DNA from: Simmondsia chinensis
Taxonomy: Eukaryota > Streptophyta > Magnoliopsida > Caryophyllales > Simmondsiaceae
DNA length: 64,000 nucleotides
Direction of reading: 5' to 3'
NCBI GenBank assembly: GCA_018398585.1
Contig: JAGTTD010000005.1
Location: 33,978,750 to 34,042,749 of the forward strand
The position numbers and the translations under genes were made by a program. The notes beneath the pieces are model-generated. The model had not been told where the DNA came from and did not search any database. It was given only the letters and a program-made list of their open reading frames with translations. Below are positions 44,783 to 57,198 of the stretch, piece by piece; position 1 is the stretch's first letter; every line of letters starts with the position of its first letter.

Positions 44783-45462
44783 AGGGATGGCAATTACACC
44801 TAAAACCATCGGATATCCATCCAATCCGATTTATTTATAATCGATTTGGATGCAAAAAATGGGTTTTAAATGAATTTGGATTTGAATGTCGATAAATGGG
44901 CTTTGGATTGGGTCGGATTTGGATGACATCAAACCGAACCTAGACCCGGCCTATTTCCAACCGGAAATTATGTTTAACGTAGCAAAAATTTTAAAATTAC
45001 TAAATTTTAAGACTTTATCATGTCAAACCATATTTCAACATCTTATTTTTATTGTACCAACATTTTGAAGTTTGTTTTGGCACTGTAATATTTTTTATAG
45101 AACCAGAATGTAACACATTTATGTATAAAGATTACTTGTTAAGAGGTATTTAAATGATTACCTAATATTATATTTATACATATTAAATGGAAAAAAGGAA
45201 AAAGATAACAATTTGTCCAAATCTTAGCTTTGGCGTTATTATTAATACATTATTATTGTTAATATATTAATATTAGATTATAATATTATAATTTATTCTA
45301 TAATTTAAATGGGTTATGGATTAGGGTCGGATATCCATTCTACCCAATGGATTTGGATAGAACTCTTATGAAATAAATCAGTTTTTTTCGGATTTCAGTT
45401 GGGTCAGGTTTTTTTCTGGGCCGGATCTGAATGAAGGCAAACTTGGCCTATTACCATCCCTA
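44783..45462. mobile_element. Second AGGGATGGCAAT-family element
   Basis: Same family as 43760-44478 along its whole length. Near-duplication CCCGTACTT/CCCACACTT at 44774-44782 and 45463-45471. Confidence 0.75.
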
Positions 45463-45649
45463 CCCACACTTGACAATACCGATATCTTTTGGACTTGAAT
45501 CGGCACCTAGTGAATATGCATGTCCCACAACCACCTTAGGTGAATATAGTCTTGAACCTGGGTAGTCATTGTGAAGAGCGCACACAACTCCTTCAAGTGG
45601 TTCTCGAGGTTGAAACGCACTTCGCAGTCCGGGCATATGAGGTCCTTCT

Positions 45650-46140
45650 AGGGGTGTATTTGAGCGGAGCTGAGCCCGAGCCTGTCAAGTTTGAGGCTTG
45701 GCTCGTTAGCTTTAAGCTCGAATAGGCTCTGCTCGAAGCTCGCTAAGCTTTGAAAGTTCAGGCTCAAGCTCGGCTCGTCAAAAGCTCGGGCTTGGCTTGG
45801 CTCGGCTCGATCTAAGCTCGGTGAGCTTCAAATTAGGCTTGCAATATTTTTGCTCATTTAAGCTCAATATAGGCTCGTTTAAGCTCGGGTTTAGCCCATT
45901 TAGTCTCAAATATGGCTTCATTGGGCAATATTTAGGCAAATATATTATACTAAAAAATTTTGCTTAGGGTCGTTTAGGCTCGAGCCTACGAGCTCGAGCT
46001 TCACTAAGCTCGGGCTCTGCTCGATAAGTTAAATGAGCTAGCTCAACTTGGCTCGTGCTCAAAGCGAGCTGAGCTTTTTGAGTTTTATGACGAACAGGCT
46101 CACGAGGGCTCATGAGCCGGCTCGGCTCATTTACACCCCT
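45650..46140. mobile_element. AGCTCG-rich Mutator-like MITE with 10-bp duplication
   Basis: AGGTCCTTCT occurs at 45640-45649 and 46141-46150. The ends AGGGGTGTATTTGAGC and GGCTCATTTACACCCCT are inverted repeats. The interior is almost entirely 'agctcgggctc' type words. This is the best-preserved member of a family also seen at 22930, 28800 and 36033. Confidence 0.85.
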
Positions 46141-46617
46141 AGGTCCTTCTAACAAATACAAATCCAATATCTAGTACTCAGGAACGCGTTGGAGAGTAAG
46201 CCCTTACTCTCGACAGAGGATTTCTTACCACCCCACATTCTCGTGGACAAGTCCATCAGGTGTGTTGCCTCACACCACCGTCGCGGGCTATGGACATCAT
46301 TAAGAGCATGGAGCTCATCCTCACCATCATGGCAGGTCGGTGTGTCCATCAAGTGTGCTGCCCCACACCACCATAACAGATTATGGACAACATTAAGAGC
46401 GTAGAGCTCAACCTCAACGTCATGGTAGATTTGACAAATCCTTAAGCCCCAAAACAACATTAACTCAAAAGGGGCTAGGGTGGCTTAATCATAGCTTTCC
46501 CAACCTTGGCTTCATTTGACCCATTGAACATCAAAAATGATTCCCAAGATGGGTATCCACCAAGATCAAGATTCACAAGTGGGCTTAAGCCCTATTCCCT
46601 CTGCTATACACACATCT

Positions 46618-46975
46618 CGCCTTCTTAAAACATGCTTCGCCTTCTTAAAAGGCCGTTAGTATAAGTCACCTTCTTAAAAGGCCTTTAGTATAAGTCACCT
46701 GCTTAAAAGGCCATTTGTAGAAGTCACCTTCTTAAAAGGCTTTTAGGATAATTCGCCTTCTTAAAAGCCCTTTAGTATAATTCACCTTCTTAAAAGGCCT
46801 TCAATATGAGTCACATTCTTGAAGGGCCTTTATAAACGCCTTCTTAAAAGTCCTTTAGTATAAGTCACCTTCTTAAAAGGCCTTTAGTAAAGTTGCCTTT
46901 TTAAAAGGCCTTCAATATGAGTCGCATTCTTGAAAGGCCTTTATATAATGCCTTCCTAAAAGGCTTGTATTTAGA
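46618..46975. repeat. Minisatellite, about 29-bp unit
   Basis: About twelve imperfect copies of a unit containing 'ccttcttaaaaggcctttag' and 'tataagtca'. Unit length varies from 26 to 31. Confidence 0.85.
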
Positions 46976-47089
46976 ATATTCATCATGCAGTCTCACTCCT
47001 AAACCGAATGAGATCATGAGTGTGTCTCGACACCATAACTAAGGCAACATGCCTTCGCTTGCCAAACCCATCAGGTTTGTAGTGCCCAC

Positions 47090-49324
47090 TATTGGGAATA
47101 ACTAACCTAGTTATTAATTAATCTAACTCTGACGCTAATTGTCGGGTTCACAGTTCTCCAACTGTGGTCACTACAAAGTCCACTTATCAAAGTACTCAGC
47201 GTAGGAGACTCTTCTCGCTACGTAAGCCCCCGGTCGAAGAGCCACGCTTAGTGACACCTCACGTGTGAGAGTTCCCGAGAATAGGGTTATCTCTATAGAT
47301 CCCTTTGCTCTGATACCAGTTGTTGGGATAGATTTCAAAAAACCTCCCTAATTTAATTAAGTTAACGCAGCGGAAAGGTTTAAAATTCTTAATTTTAAAC
47401 CTAAGGTTAATTTAAAATTCCTAATTTTAAATCTGCAGGCCTCTACTCTAATATATCCATAACATTAACATGAACTTATATCAGGCATAATGAGAGAAGT
47501 TGTAAATAAATAGAAAAGCGAAAACTTAAAAGGAAAAGAAAGAAGAGCATATCCGGATTTGCTCCGAATTAAGAATACCAGAAGAATAACAATATCTCCT
47601 CAGAAAACCGAGAAACCGAGACCGAGCGGCCTTCTATGCAATGACCTCGAAACGCCCGGAGAATGGGCTCCGAAAAATATTAACTTTGAGAAAAGAAAAT
47701 TTTCAAAAATAAATTTTTCTCTCCTGCTAGGTCTCCGAAAGTCAATACTTTCAGAAACCTTTAATTTTTTATTTTTAATTGAATGCCAAAACTTTGAAAT
47801 ATGTATCTCTATTTACAGTAGGCTACAAGAGCGAAAAAATACAAAATAAACAATGTGGGACGCAGATTTTAAAATCAATATGCATTGTTTCATTATAAAA
47901 AAACAAAACGCTATGTTTTACTCAGGGAAAATACCGCTTGTATTTGAATACAAAACGCGTGACATGTGTCACAGTCGTATTGGGCCACATGCATGCACAC
48001 GGATTCCATCCAAGTAACCCAGCACTAACCAATGTCAATCTGCCATGTGTCGCTTGGCCATTGGTCCAATCACACGCACACGGATTACGCCCTGGGATTT
48101 TTGCGATATTTTTTTATTTATTTTGCTTTGTTTCCCACATGAAAAAATTTATCTTATGAATTTTAATTTTCAAAAAATTATTTTATTTTATAATGTTTAA
48201 CTTTTATTCATCTCATGAATAATATTTGGCGAAATTAAATTTACCCATCTCATGATTAAATAATTTATCTTTAATATTTTTTTGATGGCAATAAATACAG
48301 AAGCTTGTGCAGGAACCTCAAGGACAATTTAAATCTAGCTTCAAATGGGTTAAATTACCATCTCATGATATAATTTAATTACCATTTAATAACTTAATTC
48401 CACTAAATAAATCTCACTGCAAACTAGACTTAAACCATTTATTCGATATTTTACAAATAGACTGTATTGATGACAACAACTCCTCCACCTAGACATCCAT
48501 GACAAAGAGTAAATATAACCACTACCATTATCCTTCTCACAACTTCTCCATTAGTTACCAACTCGCCCTTTACTGAATGATTCATTTATACTTGAACATA
48601 TTTACAGTATAAATTTCAAATGTCAAATACTTGGAATACTTTGGCCAAAGTTTCCGAACTATTCAAATACTTACGAATCAACTAAGGGGACATTTGTACC
48701 TCATAATAGATTGCAGATTCTATATTGAATACCTGATCCTTGTCACACTTCACGCTGTTACCCAGTGTACGTGGGAATTCAGTCATACGTTTAGACCTAA
48801 CTTACAGTAAACCAAAGTAATTAACGCTCCATACTCAAGTCCAGAATACTCTCAGGATTTAGAGTCATCATTCAAATAGTACAACATGAATCATTCATCT
48901 TTGATAGTAGTCTAGAAACAAGCAACTCACATAATCCAACTCAGTGTATCAATCTTATTAAACACACCAACCTAACACTTTTGGATCACCATCCACGTAA
49001 CCAAGACAAGTCATTTAAAGTGTTAAGTCATAATCTTAACAGACAAGTAGCCCAAGCTCATCATCAACCACGAGTTATTCAAATAACATTCCATACCATT
49101 TGTTCCAAGTCTATATCTAGCTTAATCTCATTATCCACTTAGAGCAAACATGTAAAAGGTAATATGAGGACTCTGTCCATCTCATGGACGATACTTAAAA
49201 GAAAATCACATGCAGTATAAATACTCGCTTACACAAATTTAATTAGGAAATGACTGAAACTTCAATTTTATTCATTAATAAAATAATCGGAATAAATATA
49301 GATTTCATGACACTATTCCTAGCA
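47090..49324 (-). repeat. 3' LTR (about 2.2 kb) of the nested Copia
   Basis: It matches 53211-53368 plus 57633-59776 in order and orientation, including 'ttaacgcagcggaa', 'gagaccgagcggccttct' and 'cacacgcacacggattacg'. Confidence 0.9.
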
Positions 49325-49429
49325 ATCTCCCACTTGTCCTATATCTAATTTATTACAAACTTTACGCCCATCTCTTTTGTGTATGAACCAAAGGTCTACT
49401 GAGTCAAGGTCTTAGTGAAGTCAAATACT

Positions 49430-49980
49430 TTATCTGAACCTACATGCCCTCTTAACGTATTTGGCCTCTATGGTGAAGTTAGCAATACAATACTGCTTGA
49501 CATTTCTCCCAGTAATGGCTCCTACTAAAAGGGTAAAGTCATGCCCAGATGTCGAACGTCTGGCATCTCTATCTGACTGGAAGTCTGAATCAGTATAGTT
49601 AACTGGAACCAATTCGAACTGACTTGACAACCACATCTTTACAGCTATTAACACCCTACATCATTCCTAATGAGTAGTATATCGTTGACATATAATACTA
49701 AAAAAGTCACTACTTTGTCTTGATGTCATTTGTACATGGATGGTTCGTCAACCAATTGCCTAAAACTATAAAACTTAATCGCTTCATTGAATATAATATT
49801 CGATGAGCGTGATGCTAGCTTCAGTCCATACATGGACTTCTTCAGTTTGCATACCATATGCTCCTTATTTTTGCCAATGAAATTGTCTGGTTGTACCATA
49901 TAGATGTCTTCTTCAAGACGACCATTCAAAAAGGGCTATTTTGACTTCCATTTGCCAGATCTCATAATGAGTTGCAATGG
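49430..49980 (-). pseudogene. Copia RT and RNase H remnants
   Basis: The minus strand gives 'MNGRLEEDIYMVQPDNFIG' and 'CKLKKSMYGLKLASRSS' (RT, 49726-49929), then 'YTDSDFQSDRDARRSTSG' (RNase H, about 49540-49600). The YVDD active site and most of the palm domain between them are gone. Confidence 0.85.
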
Positions 49981-50710
49981 ATAGAAGTATCCTCATGGAC
50001 TTTAGCATGGCCACTGGTGAGAAGGTCTCATCATAATTGATTCCTTCCTTTTAGGTCAAACCCTTGCAACCAGCCTTGCTTTGAAGGTCTCTACCTTCCT
50101 ATCCACTCCTCTTTTCCTCTTGTAGATCCATTTACAACCAATGGGCTTAAAGCCAACAGGTGCCACTATAAGATCCCAGACCTAATTAGAATATATAGAT
50201 CCTATCTCAGATTTTATTGCTAAGACCCATTGGTTAGCATCCTTGTCTTTAATTGCCTCATTGTAGATGAGAGGATTAGATTCAATATCATGGTTAACCA
50301 TTAAGGCTCCCGTCATGAACATGTCAGGTGCCCTGACAATTCTCCCACTACACCTAGGTTATCGTGTACTTAAAACATTCTCAACCCTAACAGTAGGTGC
50401 ATCTAATGCATCCACGGTATCCCGAGTTATGTCTAGTTGTTCAGAATTAGCGTCATTTTCTTTAAAAACTCTGCTTTTGTTTTTGTAATTAGGAAATCTA
50501 GAAACTCACCTGAAAGTTATTCGCTACCTCAATCTGATCGAAGTGACTAAACCTGTTTACCTAATTACTTTTCAACTTCAACTTTGTACTCTTTGAACTT
50601 TTCAAAAGAGTCGGACTTATGTCTCATTAGGTAAACAATATGAATAAACCATTTGCAAGTGAGCTTGTGTTAGAATTTTTTAAACAAATACGAGAGTTTT
50701 GATGAGGAAA

Positions 50711-51790
50711 TTACATGGATAAACCATTTATACATGTACTTTTGCAAATAAATAATTTATTTCTTATAATGACATGTTCAAAACCAAAATTAACTAAATA
50801 ACAATTATCCATAAAACGAAACATATGTATCAAATTTATTCCTACTTCTAAGACCGCTACACTTGTACCATCTCCAACTGTCAGGTACAGCTTCCCATCA
50901 TTCAACTTCCTGGTTAGTTTGAGCCCCTGTAACATATTACAGACATGGTCAGTTGATCCTGAGTCCACACGCTAGGATTCTTGTGGACTCTCAAATGCGC
51001 ATGACTCAATTAAGTGAGATATCAACATACCTTCACTAGATGGTTAGCAGCCTTTGTAGGTAGTGCAACTAAGTCTTTAGTGCAGTCACCTTTCCAGTGG
51101 CCCACTTTCTGCAGAGGAAACACTTTCCTTTGACTTGCTGACTGTTGCTCATCTTCAATTCATGGGCACTCCTCATGCCTCGCATCAAGTCCTCTATTGC
51201 TTGCAACTCTTTCATTAGTTCAGGTAGTGAATACTTTTTATTGTTCATGCAAACATTTAGCCTGAACTGAGTGAATGAGCTGGACAAAGAACTGAGGATG
51301 ATATCCTGCTTAGTTTGACTATCAAACTTAGCTCCAAGGATTTCCAATTCAGAAAAACATGCCATCCGATTCATGATGTATTCCTCAACTGGTATTCCTT
51401 TCTGATATCCTCGTGTAGAGCAACTTCTTTATGAGTTCTTGCCTTGCTGCTTTGTATTGCTCCTCAAACATTTCTTGCAAATGTTCAAACATCTCAGCTG
51501 CTATTTGTTTCTCAAGCATCTGATGCCTGAGCATTTCTGACACTGAAGTCAATATATAGCATTTGGCTAACTCATCAGCCGCGTGCTAGCGTTCGTAATG
51601 CTCATTTTCAGTAGCTGTGTAATTAGCAATGGGCATTGGTGGATAAGCTTCAGTGAGAACAAACTCAAGTCCCCTGTGAGTAATAACTAAGTCCAACTTA
51701 TTTTTTCCGGCAATGTAATTTGGTCCATTGAGTGCATTGTATTAGAATCGAGTGAAGTTCACCAGCCGTATCCATTTTGAAAACACACTG
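50711..51790 (-). pseudogene. Copia gag and protease remnants
   Basis: Gag is read from 51374 (minus) and upstream ('LGAKFDSQTKQDIILSSL', 'YSLPELMKELQAIEDLM', then the zinc-knuckle start 'GKCFLCRKW'). The protease active site 'MDSGSTDHVCN' is at about 50935-50968. Stops and frameshifts separate them. The zinc knuckle is incomplete. Confidence 0.8.
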
Positions 51791-53198
51791 TAAATGCAAA
51801 CATTTGCGTAAATGTCTAACAAGAGTCATGTATAATGCAGTGATATCTATTCTTTTATTTTAGCAAATACAATCAGTCAGATATCCACTAAACTATACTA
51901 TAATGCATGCAATGATGACCCAAACACACTACTTTTTACTTGCCAGCAGCGGGGTCGCACGAAGCTAGCTGGAGTGAGAACTATCCTCAATTAATATGTT
52001 TTCTTGTAACTCTTACTAAACATAATTAAGTCACCACTTTACCTTAACATAACATAACAGAGCTCCTCGGGGAGGCTAATGCATCACGCTAGTTAAGTGT
52101 AAACTATTACCTAAACCTCCTTACAAATACAAATAATACTTCATGTCAACGTGGTAGCATCGCTTCTTTGCACTTTGGCTTATCCCAATAGAAGTCTAAC
52201 CCTGTAATCTGGAAACCGACACCCTCCGCAGGAAGGTCTATACTATACTGCTAGACCAGTAATAGAGATCTTGAGGTTTCAACAATTGGACCTCGCTCCC
52301 ACTTTATTTTTATAAACTAATGGTTTTTAATTAACTTGCATTTACAACTTGGATTATCCCATAATCCCCTTTAGAATGTCATTCTAAAAATTAACTAACA
52401 AAATTAATTAATTAATTTTTTATTTAAAACAGTACCAACTTCATAATTTAGATTATTTCATAATCTAATTTAGAAACCCATTCTAAAATTAAATTAATTA
52501 ATATAAATTAATTTTTGTTTAAATCAATACAGTAACTTAGATTATCTCATAATCTATTTCAGAATCTTATTCTAAAATTAAATAATAAATAAAAATTAAT
52601 TTTAATTTTAATTATATAAACCAGTATTGACGTCTACATGTCCCCAAAAAAAATTTTAATTTTTTTTCATTACTGACATCAATGTTGACCTGACGCCAGT
52701 GTTAGGTTTTATTTTATTTTTTCAAATAATTAATTTTAAAAAATAATTGAATTTGATATCATTAAATTAATAATTGAATCTAATATTATTAAATCAATTT
52801 TATTTAATTTTGTTAAAATTATTGGATCTAATCTTATTAGATCAACTTTATTCGATTTCATAAATCATGATTAAATATGCATAATCGCATCATGCAAATA
52901 ATATGAATGTAATTTCATGAATTGACAAAACCAAATTAACTAATAATTCATTAACGATTTAAACAATTTAAATCATTACCTTAGACAATTTAATTAACTA
53001 TTAATTCATTAACGATTTAACCGTTACTTTAAACTATCTAATTAACTATTAATTCATAAACGATTTAAACAATTTAAATCATTACTTTAAAGAATCTTTC
53101 TTTCTTAATAAAATCTCTATTTCATTAAATCGTAAGTCTATTTATTTGGATTTTATTATACCTATTCATGTATATTATGAATGTAATCAGAGGCTGGC
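51791..53198. other. 5' untranslated interior of the nested Copia
   Basis: AT-rich, non-coding, with repeated 'aattaactattaattcattaacgattta' phrases of 15 to 30 bases near 52920-53080. No gene is seen. Confidence 0.5.
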
Positions 53199-53368
53199 TC
53201 TGATATCAATTGTTGAGAATAACTAACCTAGTTATTAATTAATATAACTCTGATACCAATTATTAGATTCACAGTTCTTCAACTGTAGTCACAACAAAGT
53301 GCACCTATCGGAGCATTCACGGTAGGAGACTCTTCTCACTACCTAAGCTCCCGGTCGGAGAGTTACGT

Positions 53369-53793
53369 GTCATGACCTGAGGTGGACTCGGATTATGACT
53401 AGAAAGAGAGAGAGTTTGGGGTGAAGAAGAATTGAGAAAGAGATGAGGAAGAGATGAGAATTAGAGAGAATAAAGGGAGAAGTAGAGAGAAGTAAAGGGA
53501 ATTGAGATTGTTGTATTTTATTGAATGTGGATTACATGTGTAGGATCTACCAATTATACTAGCTAAAGCCTAGAGAGGTATCTAACTAATGTACTAACTA
53601 ATACAAGAGTCTCCTAACTAACTATAACAACCATACTAATGAATTACAACAAATGCCTAATTACAACTAACAAGTACTTAGGCTACCTTACACAATCTAG
53701 TACAAATATGGACTAATACAATCTAATGCATTCCAACTATTTTAGCTAATACTAATGAGTTGACTACTTATCTTCCATATTATAATCATGACA
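53369..53793 (-). repeat. Left (minus-oriented) LTR of the palindromic element
   Basis: TGTCATGACCTGAGG at the left edge and AATCATGACA at the right. Compared by eye with the reverse complement of the right LTR it differs at about 14 of 425 positions. Confidence 0.9.
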
Positions 53794-54869
53794 TTACATC
53801 TCCCTTTAGAGATTCTTGTCCTCAAGAATCTATTTGGAAGATTGACTATTGAAGACTTCAATTCTTTCAAGTTATGCTCCCTTGTAAGGCTTGTACCAAT
53901 GAACCAAAGTTTGCTGAATTAAGCTTCCCTTTTGCAAGTCAATGCATTAATCCCCAACAGCCAAGTTCTATGGAAGGTGATGCCACTTGAAGCAACTGCT
54001 GGAGCCATCTGATTCCTCTGGTTTTACTGCTGCAGTGATTGGATGAGAAGATTTTGCATATCTTCTCCCATTCGAGAGGTTTATCTATGAAATTCCCTTT
54101 ACTCTTGACCATGACATGAAAAGCCTTGGTGATTCTCAAGTGCTGCATCTAGGACAGCACAGAACTCAACATCTAGTGTCCCAAGGAGTTCTTGTTGCTT
54201 GCCAATTGAGTGTTGCTTCATTCCAGTCACCTATTAGCTGTTGGGGTAATCCCCAAGAGAATTCAGGAGGCCTCACACTAGCTTGGACCCTTGGAAGATG
54301 CCCTTTACTTTTGATTTCGCTGACATAAGCACCTAGCCTCTGCCCCCATTGCCTTGCTGCCTCAGTAACCGAAGTCATCAAACCCAGTTGGGATTGACAT
54401 TTAAGCCCAAACTCGAGCTCTTGATTGCTATTACCTACCACTCATAGGGTCTTCCTCCTATTCTTCTTCACTTTGGAGCTAGTTTTGAGCTCAATTCTTC
54501 CACCTCCTTGGCTCCGAGAACGAGATTGTTCAACAAACTTATCTATCCCCATAATTGCGCTGCTTAGTTCATGCTTGCTGATCTCAACAGATTGCTCTTT
54601 CTTCCTTAGATCAGGTGGCCTATTGTTAGTGTTCTTGCATGAATAAACGCTTGCTCCATCCAATTGTGCCTGTATTTGGATCTGGTCTCACAATTTCTGC
54701 AGCTGAAAACACTGACCTGCAGCAGCAACAACCTGATGCTTCACTGGTTTTGGTTGAACTGCAGTAGCATCAACATGATTCCTTGCCGCACTCATACTAC
54801 TATCAATGGAATTTTTCATTCTTCTTGCCCTCTTCAACATCCTTTTGATCCAAGAACAAGCCCCAAGCC
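53794..54869 (-). pseudogene. Left-arm interior of the palindromic element
   Basis: The minus strand carries the C-terminal part of the element's only protein region. It is basic and Gln/Lys-rich, with 'KRMLKRARRMKNSIDS' (54800-54850), 'GIDKFVEQSRSRSQGGGR' (about 54510-54560) and 'WGLPQQLIGDWNEATLNW' (about 54205-54260). Scattered stops break it. I recognise no domain. Confidence 0.6.
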
Positions 54870-55330
54870 TATCTATTAGCCAATTCACCCTCTTGGGCTG
54901 CCTCAAATTCTTTTTCTTGAGCATGGAGAGTTTGTTAAGAACTCTTTTATTTAATTTGAGAAGTAGGTAATCTGGAGGTTCTCCTTTGTAGATCAAAATT
55001 GGCTTGATCCAAGCTCTTAATTTCTTGTTTGTAAAACACCTTTTAAGACTAAGATTGATTGCTAACTTAATCTCAAAAATAGAGTGTAGTACCAGCTTCA
55101 ATTTCAGCCATCTGCTACTTAGGACTTTGACGATCACTTGTGGTTTCTTAGGTGTAATTTTTAGTGCCACCACATCTTGTTCAATAGCTTGTATTGCTTC
55201 CATAGCATCTTGAGTTGAAGCCAATCTTGCTGTAACGAACTTCCCAACGCCTATGGAATCCAATTCATGATGATTCCTACTGCATTGCTTGTCATAAACG
55301 TTATGTTCTCCAAGCTCCTTTGCTGCAGCC
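54870..55330 (-). pseudogene. Middle part of the element protein, function unknown
   Basis: An open minus-strand frame (about 55320 to 54690, running into the left arm) reads 'HNVYDKQCSRNHHELDSIG', 'QDAMEAIQAIEQDVVALKI' and 'KPQVIVKVLSSRW', then a Lys/Leu-rich stretch. It is in another frame from the RRM-like part and probably belonged to the same protein before frameshifts. A gag role is possible from position only. Confidence 0.5.
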
Positions 55331-55406
55331 CTAGGATTAACATCAGGAACCCGAACTTGCAGCTCCTAATCCTACTTAAGTTGAAGTTCTACATCATTTA
55401 TGTGTC

Positions 55407-55802
55407 TTACTTCTGTAATTTCCTTATGAACATCCAATTGTTTGCTGCAATATTAACTTGATCTCTACTAATGCGCTCCTTATGTTGTAGATCTTGCGTA
55501 CTTGAAGGCTCATTTGAAGGATTTCTTTTTGTTTCTCCAATTTTCATCCAAGGATTAAAGAATTGAACATCTAACAAACAACAATTGTCGTAAATGTTTC
55601 TTCCATGTCGGTTAATAATTGCCGAGGCAGCTTGATTTATTGAAGAATATATCACATAGGCTTCAATCTTTTGGTTAGTTATTGAGTTGATTTTCATTTC
55701 TTCGATATGACCAAAGGGATTAAAGACTTGGTGGAGGATATCTTTGGTGCTAGGATAAAGGGCATTCGAGATTCTTACCAAGATTGTAGTTGCAGCTCCC
55801 AT
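55407..55802 (-). CDS. PTB-type RRM-like protein inside the palindromic element
   Basis: A 131-codon frame starts at the ATG at 55802 (minus strand), about 300 bases after the primer-binding site, where gag usually starts. Residues about 6-80 look like an RNA-recognition motif of plant polypyrimidine-tract-binding proteins: 'ILVRISNALYPSTKDILHQV', 'FNPFGHIEEMKI', 'AYVIYSSINQAASAII' and 'GRNIYDNCCLLDVQFFNPW'. In the PTB family the phrases resembling 'LYP.T.EVLHQ.F' and 'G.NIY..CC.L.I.F' are characteristic. Such domains bind pyrimidine-rich RNA. The C-terminal 50 residues show no domain. It is most simply explained as a host RRM captured by the element; binding is inferred only from the fold family. 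Confidence 0.7.
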   Translation of the reverse strand: MGAATTILVRISNALYPSTKDILHQVFNPFGHIEEMKINSITNQKIEAYVIYSSINQAASAIINRHGRNIYDNCCLLDVQFFNPWMKIGETKRNPSNEPSSTQDLQHKERISRDQVNIAANNWMFIRKLQK

Positions 55803-56103
55803 CTTGTCTTGATGTAAGGCTTTAAGTCCCAAGAACCAAGCGCGAAAGTGTACTGCAGCAAGATCACCACAAGGACCAACTGTACTATACCAAGATCACT
55901 AGATCACAATTCTGCAGCAACCTTTGAACTGAATTTGCTCCTACACACCGAATAGCACTTCTGCATAATCACTAGATATGCAGCTAGTTGACAATCTTGC
56001 ACCAAGATCACCAGGTCCAAGATTCAACTACTGAATCACCAAAATCTGCAATATCTGAATAATTAAGCCTCTTTTTTTTTGTGTTTTGGGTGCTCAAGAT
56101 CGA

Positions 56104-56115
56104 GCTCTGATACCA
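56104..56115 (-). other. Primer-binding site of the palindromic element
   Basis: The minus strand reads TGGTATCAGAGC, the usual initiator-Met tRNA complement. The eight bases before it (TCACGACA on the minus strand) resemble the LTR end TCATGACA. The rest of the 5' LTR is missing. Confidence 0.85.
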
Positions 56116-56127
56116 ATTGTCGTGATT

Positions 56128-57198
56128 GGCTTGGGGCTTGTTCTTGGATCAAAAGGATGTTAAAGAGGGCAAGAAGAATGAAGAATTCCATCGATAGTGG
56201 TATGAGTGCGGCAAGGAATCATGTTGATGCTATTGCAGTACAACCAAAACCAGTGAAGCATCAGGTTGCTACTGCAGGTCAGTGTTTTCAGCTGCAGAAA
56301 TTGCGAGACCAGATCCAAATACAGGCACAATTGGATGGAGCAAGTGTTTATTCATCCAAGAACACTAACAATAGGCCACCTGATCTAAGGAAGAAAGAGC
56401 AATATGTTGAGATCAGCAAGCATGAACTAAGCAGCGCAATTATGGGGATAGATAAGTTTGTTGAACAATCTCGTTCTTGGAGCCAAGGAGGTGGAAGAAT
56501 TAAGCTCAAAACTAGCTCCAAAGTGAAGAAGAAGAGGAGGAAGACCCTATGGGCGGTAGGTAATAGCAATCAAGAGCTCGAGTTTGGGCTTAAATGTCAA
56601 TCCCAACTGGGTTTGATGACTTCGGTTACTGAGGCAGCAAGGCAATGGGGGCAGAGGCTAGGTGCTTGTGTCAGCGAAATCAAAGTAAAGGGCATCTTCT
56701 AAGGGTCCAAGCTAGTGTGAGGCCTCCTGAATTCTCTTGGGGATTACCCCAACAGCTAATAGGTGACTGGAATGAAGCAACAAACTCAATTGGCAAGCAA
56801 CAAGAACTCCTTGGGACACTAGATGTTGAGTTTTGTGCTGTCCTAGATGCTGCACTTGAGAATCACCAAGGCTTTTCATGTCATGGTCCAGAGCAAAGGG
56901 AATTTCATAGATAAACCTCTCGAATGGGAGGAGATATGCAAAATCTTCTCATCCAATCACTGCAGCAGTAAAACCAGAGGAATCAGATGGCTCTAGCAGT
57001 TGCTTCAAGTGGCATCACCTTCCATAGAACTTGGCTGTTGGGGATTAATGCATTGACTTGCAAAAGGGAAGCTTAATTCAGCAAACTTTGGTTCATTGGT
57101 TCAAGCCTTGCAAGGGAGCATAACTTGAAAGAATTGAAGTCTTCAATAGTCAATCTTCTAAATAGATTCTTGAGGACAAGAATCTCTAAAGGGAGATG
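56128..57198 (+). pseudogene. Right-arm inverted copy of the element interior
   Basis: It reads in the plus direction the same protein as 54869-53794 does in the minus direction: 'WLGACSWIKRMLKRARR', 'GIDKFVEQSRSWSQGGGR' and 'PPEFSWGLPQQLIGDWNEA'. Scattered base changes relative to the left arm remove one stop and add others. Confidence 0.8.

Noticed and set aside
46618..46975. CRISPR-like regular repeat
   Set aside because: The 'spacers' are themselves repeats of one unit and the genome is a plant nucleus; it is a minisatellite.
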